A stretch of DNA of 64,000 nucleotides from Duganella zoogloeoides. GTDB lineage: Bacteria > Pseudomonadota > Gammaproteobacteria > Burkholderiales > Burkholderiaceae_D. Under the pieces are notes generated by a model, which was not told where the DNA came from, made no database searches, and worked only from the letters and a program-made list of their open reading frames with translations. This document shows, piece by piece, positions 63,567 through 64,000 of the stretch (position 1 is the first letter of the stretch; each line of letters starts with the position of its first letter). Location of the stretch: the NCBI RefSeq assembly GCF_034479515.1, contig NZ_CP140152.1:1116001-1180000 (forward strand). The letters run 5' to 3'. Position numbers and translations under genes: made by a program.

Positions 63567-63588
63567 CCAAGTGCAATATTGCACTTGG
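63567..63588. promoter_or_regulatory. 22-bp perfect palindrome upstream of the KaiC-like gene
   Basis: The half site CCAAGTGCAAT is followed without spacer by its exact complement. It is centred about 50 bases before the KaiC-like ATG and about 120 bases past the stop of the HexR-like gene. There is no T-run on either side, so an operator is likelier than a terminator. The binding factor is unknown. Confidence 0.55.
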
Positions 63589-63697
63589 AAAATTATTCAC
63601 ACTGTAGCATAAGGGAAGTATAGGAGTACTGTGGCGGCAGCCATGTGCGACAACACACCGACGCACAGGACCGGTGCAAATTTGTCAAATTATGACA

Positions 63698-64000
63698 TCA
63701 ACCGATGAAGGAGTCGAATTGCAAGTCGAACTCTTGCAAGGCTTTCTGGGCATTTTGCATTTTTTTGCGGAAATCGGGACCCCGTTGCAAGGCCAGTCCG
63801 ACAGCGAGCACATCGATCACCACCAGGTAGGCCAGCCGGGCCGAGATGGGCGTATAGGGATCGATGTTGAAGATCAGGTCGATGGGAATCAGCACCGTGG
63901 CCAGGTCGGCCAGCGGCGTGCCCGATGGCGCCAGCGCGATGACGTCGGCGCCGCCGCGGCGCGCCAGCTTGACCGAGCGCACCAGCGACGGGCTGTTGCC
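63698..64000 (-). CDS. hexR: HexR/RpiR-type transcriptional regulator, C-terminal part (cut by window edge)
   Basis: The last 100 residues of a SIS-domain regulator, open through the window edge. The visible part, with GNSPSLVRSVKLARRGGADV, IALAPSGTPLADLATVLI, DPYTPISARLAYLVVIDVLA and LQRGPDFRKKM, fits the sugar-phosphate-binding half of HexR, a regulator of hexose and pentose catabolism. The helix-turn-helix half is outside, so the exact subfamily is not certain. Confidence 0.75.
   Translation of the reverse strand, partial: GNSPSLVRSVKLARRGGADVIALAPSGTPLADLATVLIPIDLIFNIDPYTPISARLAYLVVIDVLAVGLALQRGPDFRKKMQNAQKALQEFDLQFDSFIG

Overview
The window is a GC-rich chromosomal segment of a motile betaproteobacterium. 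The flagellar gene content, the gmk-rpoZ-spoT and rph-rdgB-hemW blocks and the general protein style point to Burkholderiales, most likely Oxalobacteraceae (Massilia/Duganella/Janthinobacterium type). That placement is inferred from protein character, not from a search. About 46 kb is one large flagellar cluster; the rest is housekeeping, signalling and a few accessory genes. No rRNA, tRNA, CRISPR array, IS element or prophage was seen.

Layout. 1-6380 (+): 3' end of flhA, an inserted Rpn/PD-(D/E)XK nuclease-family gene, then flhF-flhG-fliA-motC-motD. 6448-8052 (-): flgN, flgM and flgA. 8202-19240 (+): flgBCDEFGHIJ (rod, hook, P- and L-rings) and flgKL (hook-filament junction). 19237-33458 (-): fliFGHIJK and fliLMNOPQR (MS ring, C ring, export gate, export ATPase, hook-length ruler), ending in an unusual papain-like protease/alpha-beta hydrolase fusion. 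fliE (33705, +) is divergent from fliF. 34122-35784: an isochorismatase-like hydrolase with a divergent GlxA-type regulator. 35797-43939 (-): a YcgR-type brake, an FhlB-like protein, a second FliK-domain protein, fliT, fliS, fliD, flaG and the flagellin gene fliC. 44245-48494 (-): a diguanylate cyclase, a NarL-type response regulator, a soluble histidine kinase and a membrane protein. 48575-57533: greB, spoT-rpoZ-gmk, DUF72, a small monooxygenase-like protein, yicC, rph, rdgB, hemW. 57549-64000 (-): a chemoreceptor, a patatin-like hydrolase, transaldolase, a CheY-like receiver with a double KaiC-type ATPase, and the C-terminal part of a HexR/RpiR-type regulator.

How it works together. FlhF and FlhG would set flagellar position and number. 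FliA with anti-sigma FlgM controls late genes. I can read four sigma-28 type promoters with exact 11-nt spacers, in front of flgM, flgK, fliD and fliC. FlgN, FliS and FliT are export chaperones for FlgK/FlgL, FliC and FliD. MotCD form a stator; a GGEEF cyclase and a PilZ brake give a plausible c-di-GMP route to the motor.

Most unusual items: the protease-hydrolase fusion at the end of the fli operon; FlhG with a degraded Walker A motif; an 18-codon leader ORF whose stop overlaps the flhF start; an exact FNR-type box in front of the Rpn gene; a long inverted repeat with tandem 14-mers next to tal; and a 22-bp perfect palindrome upstream of the KaiC-like gene.
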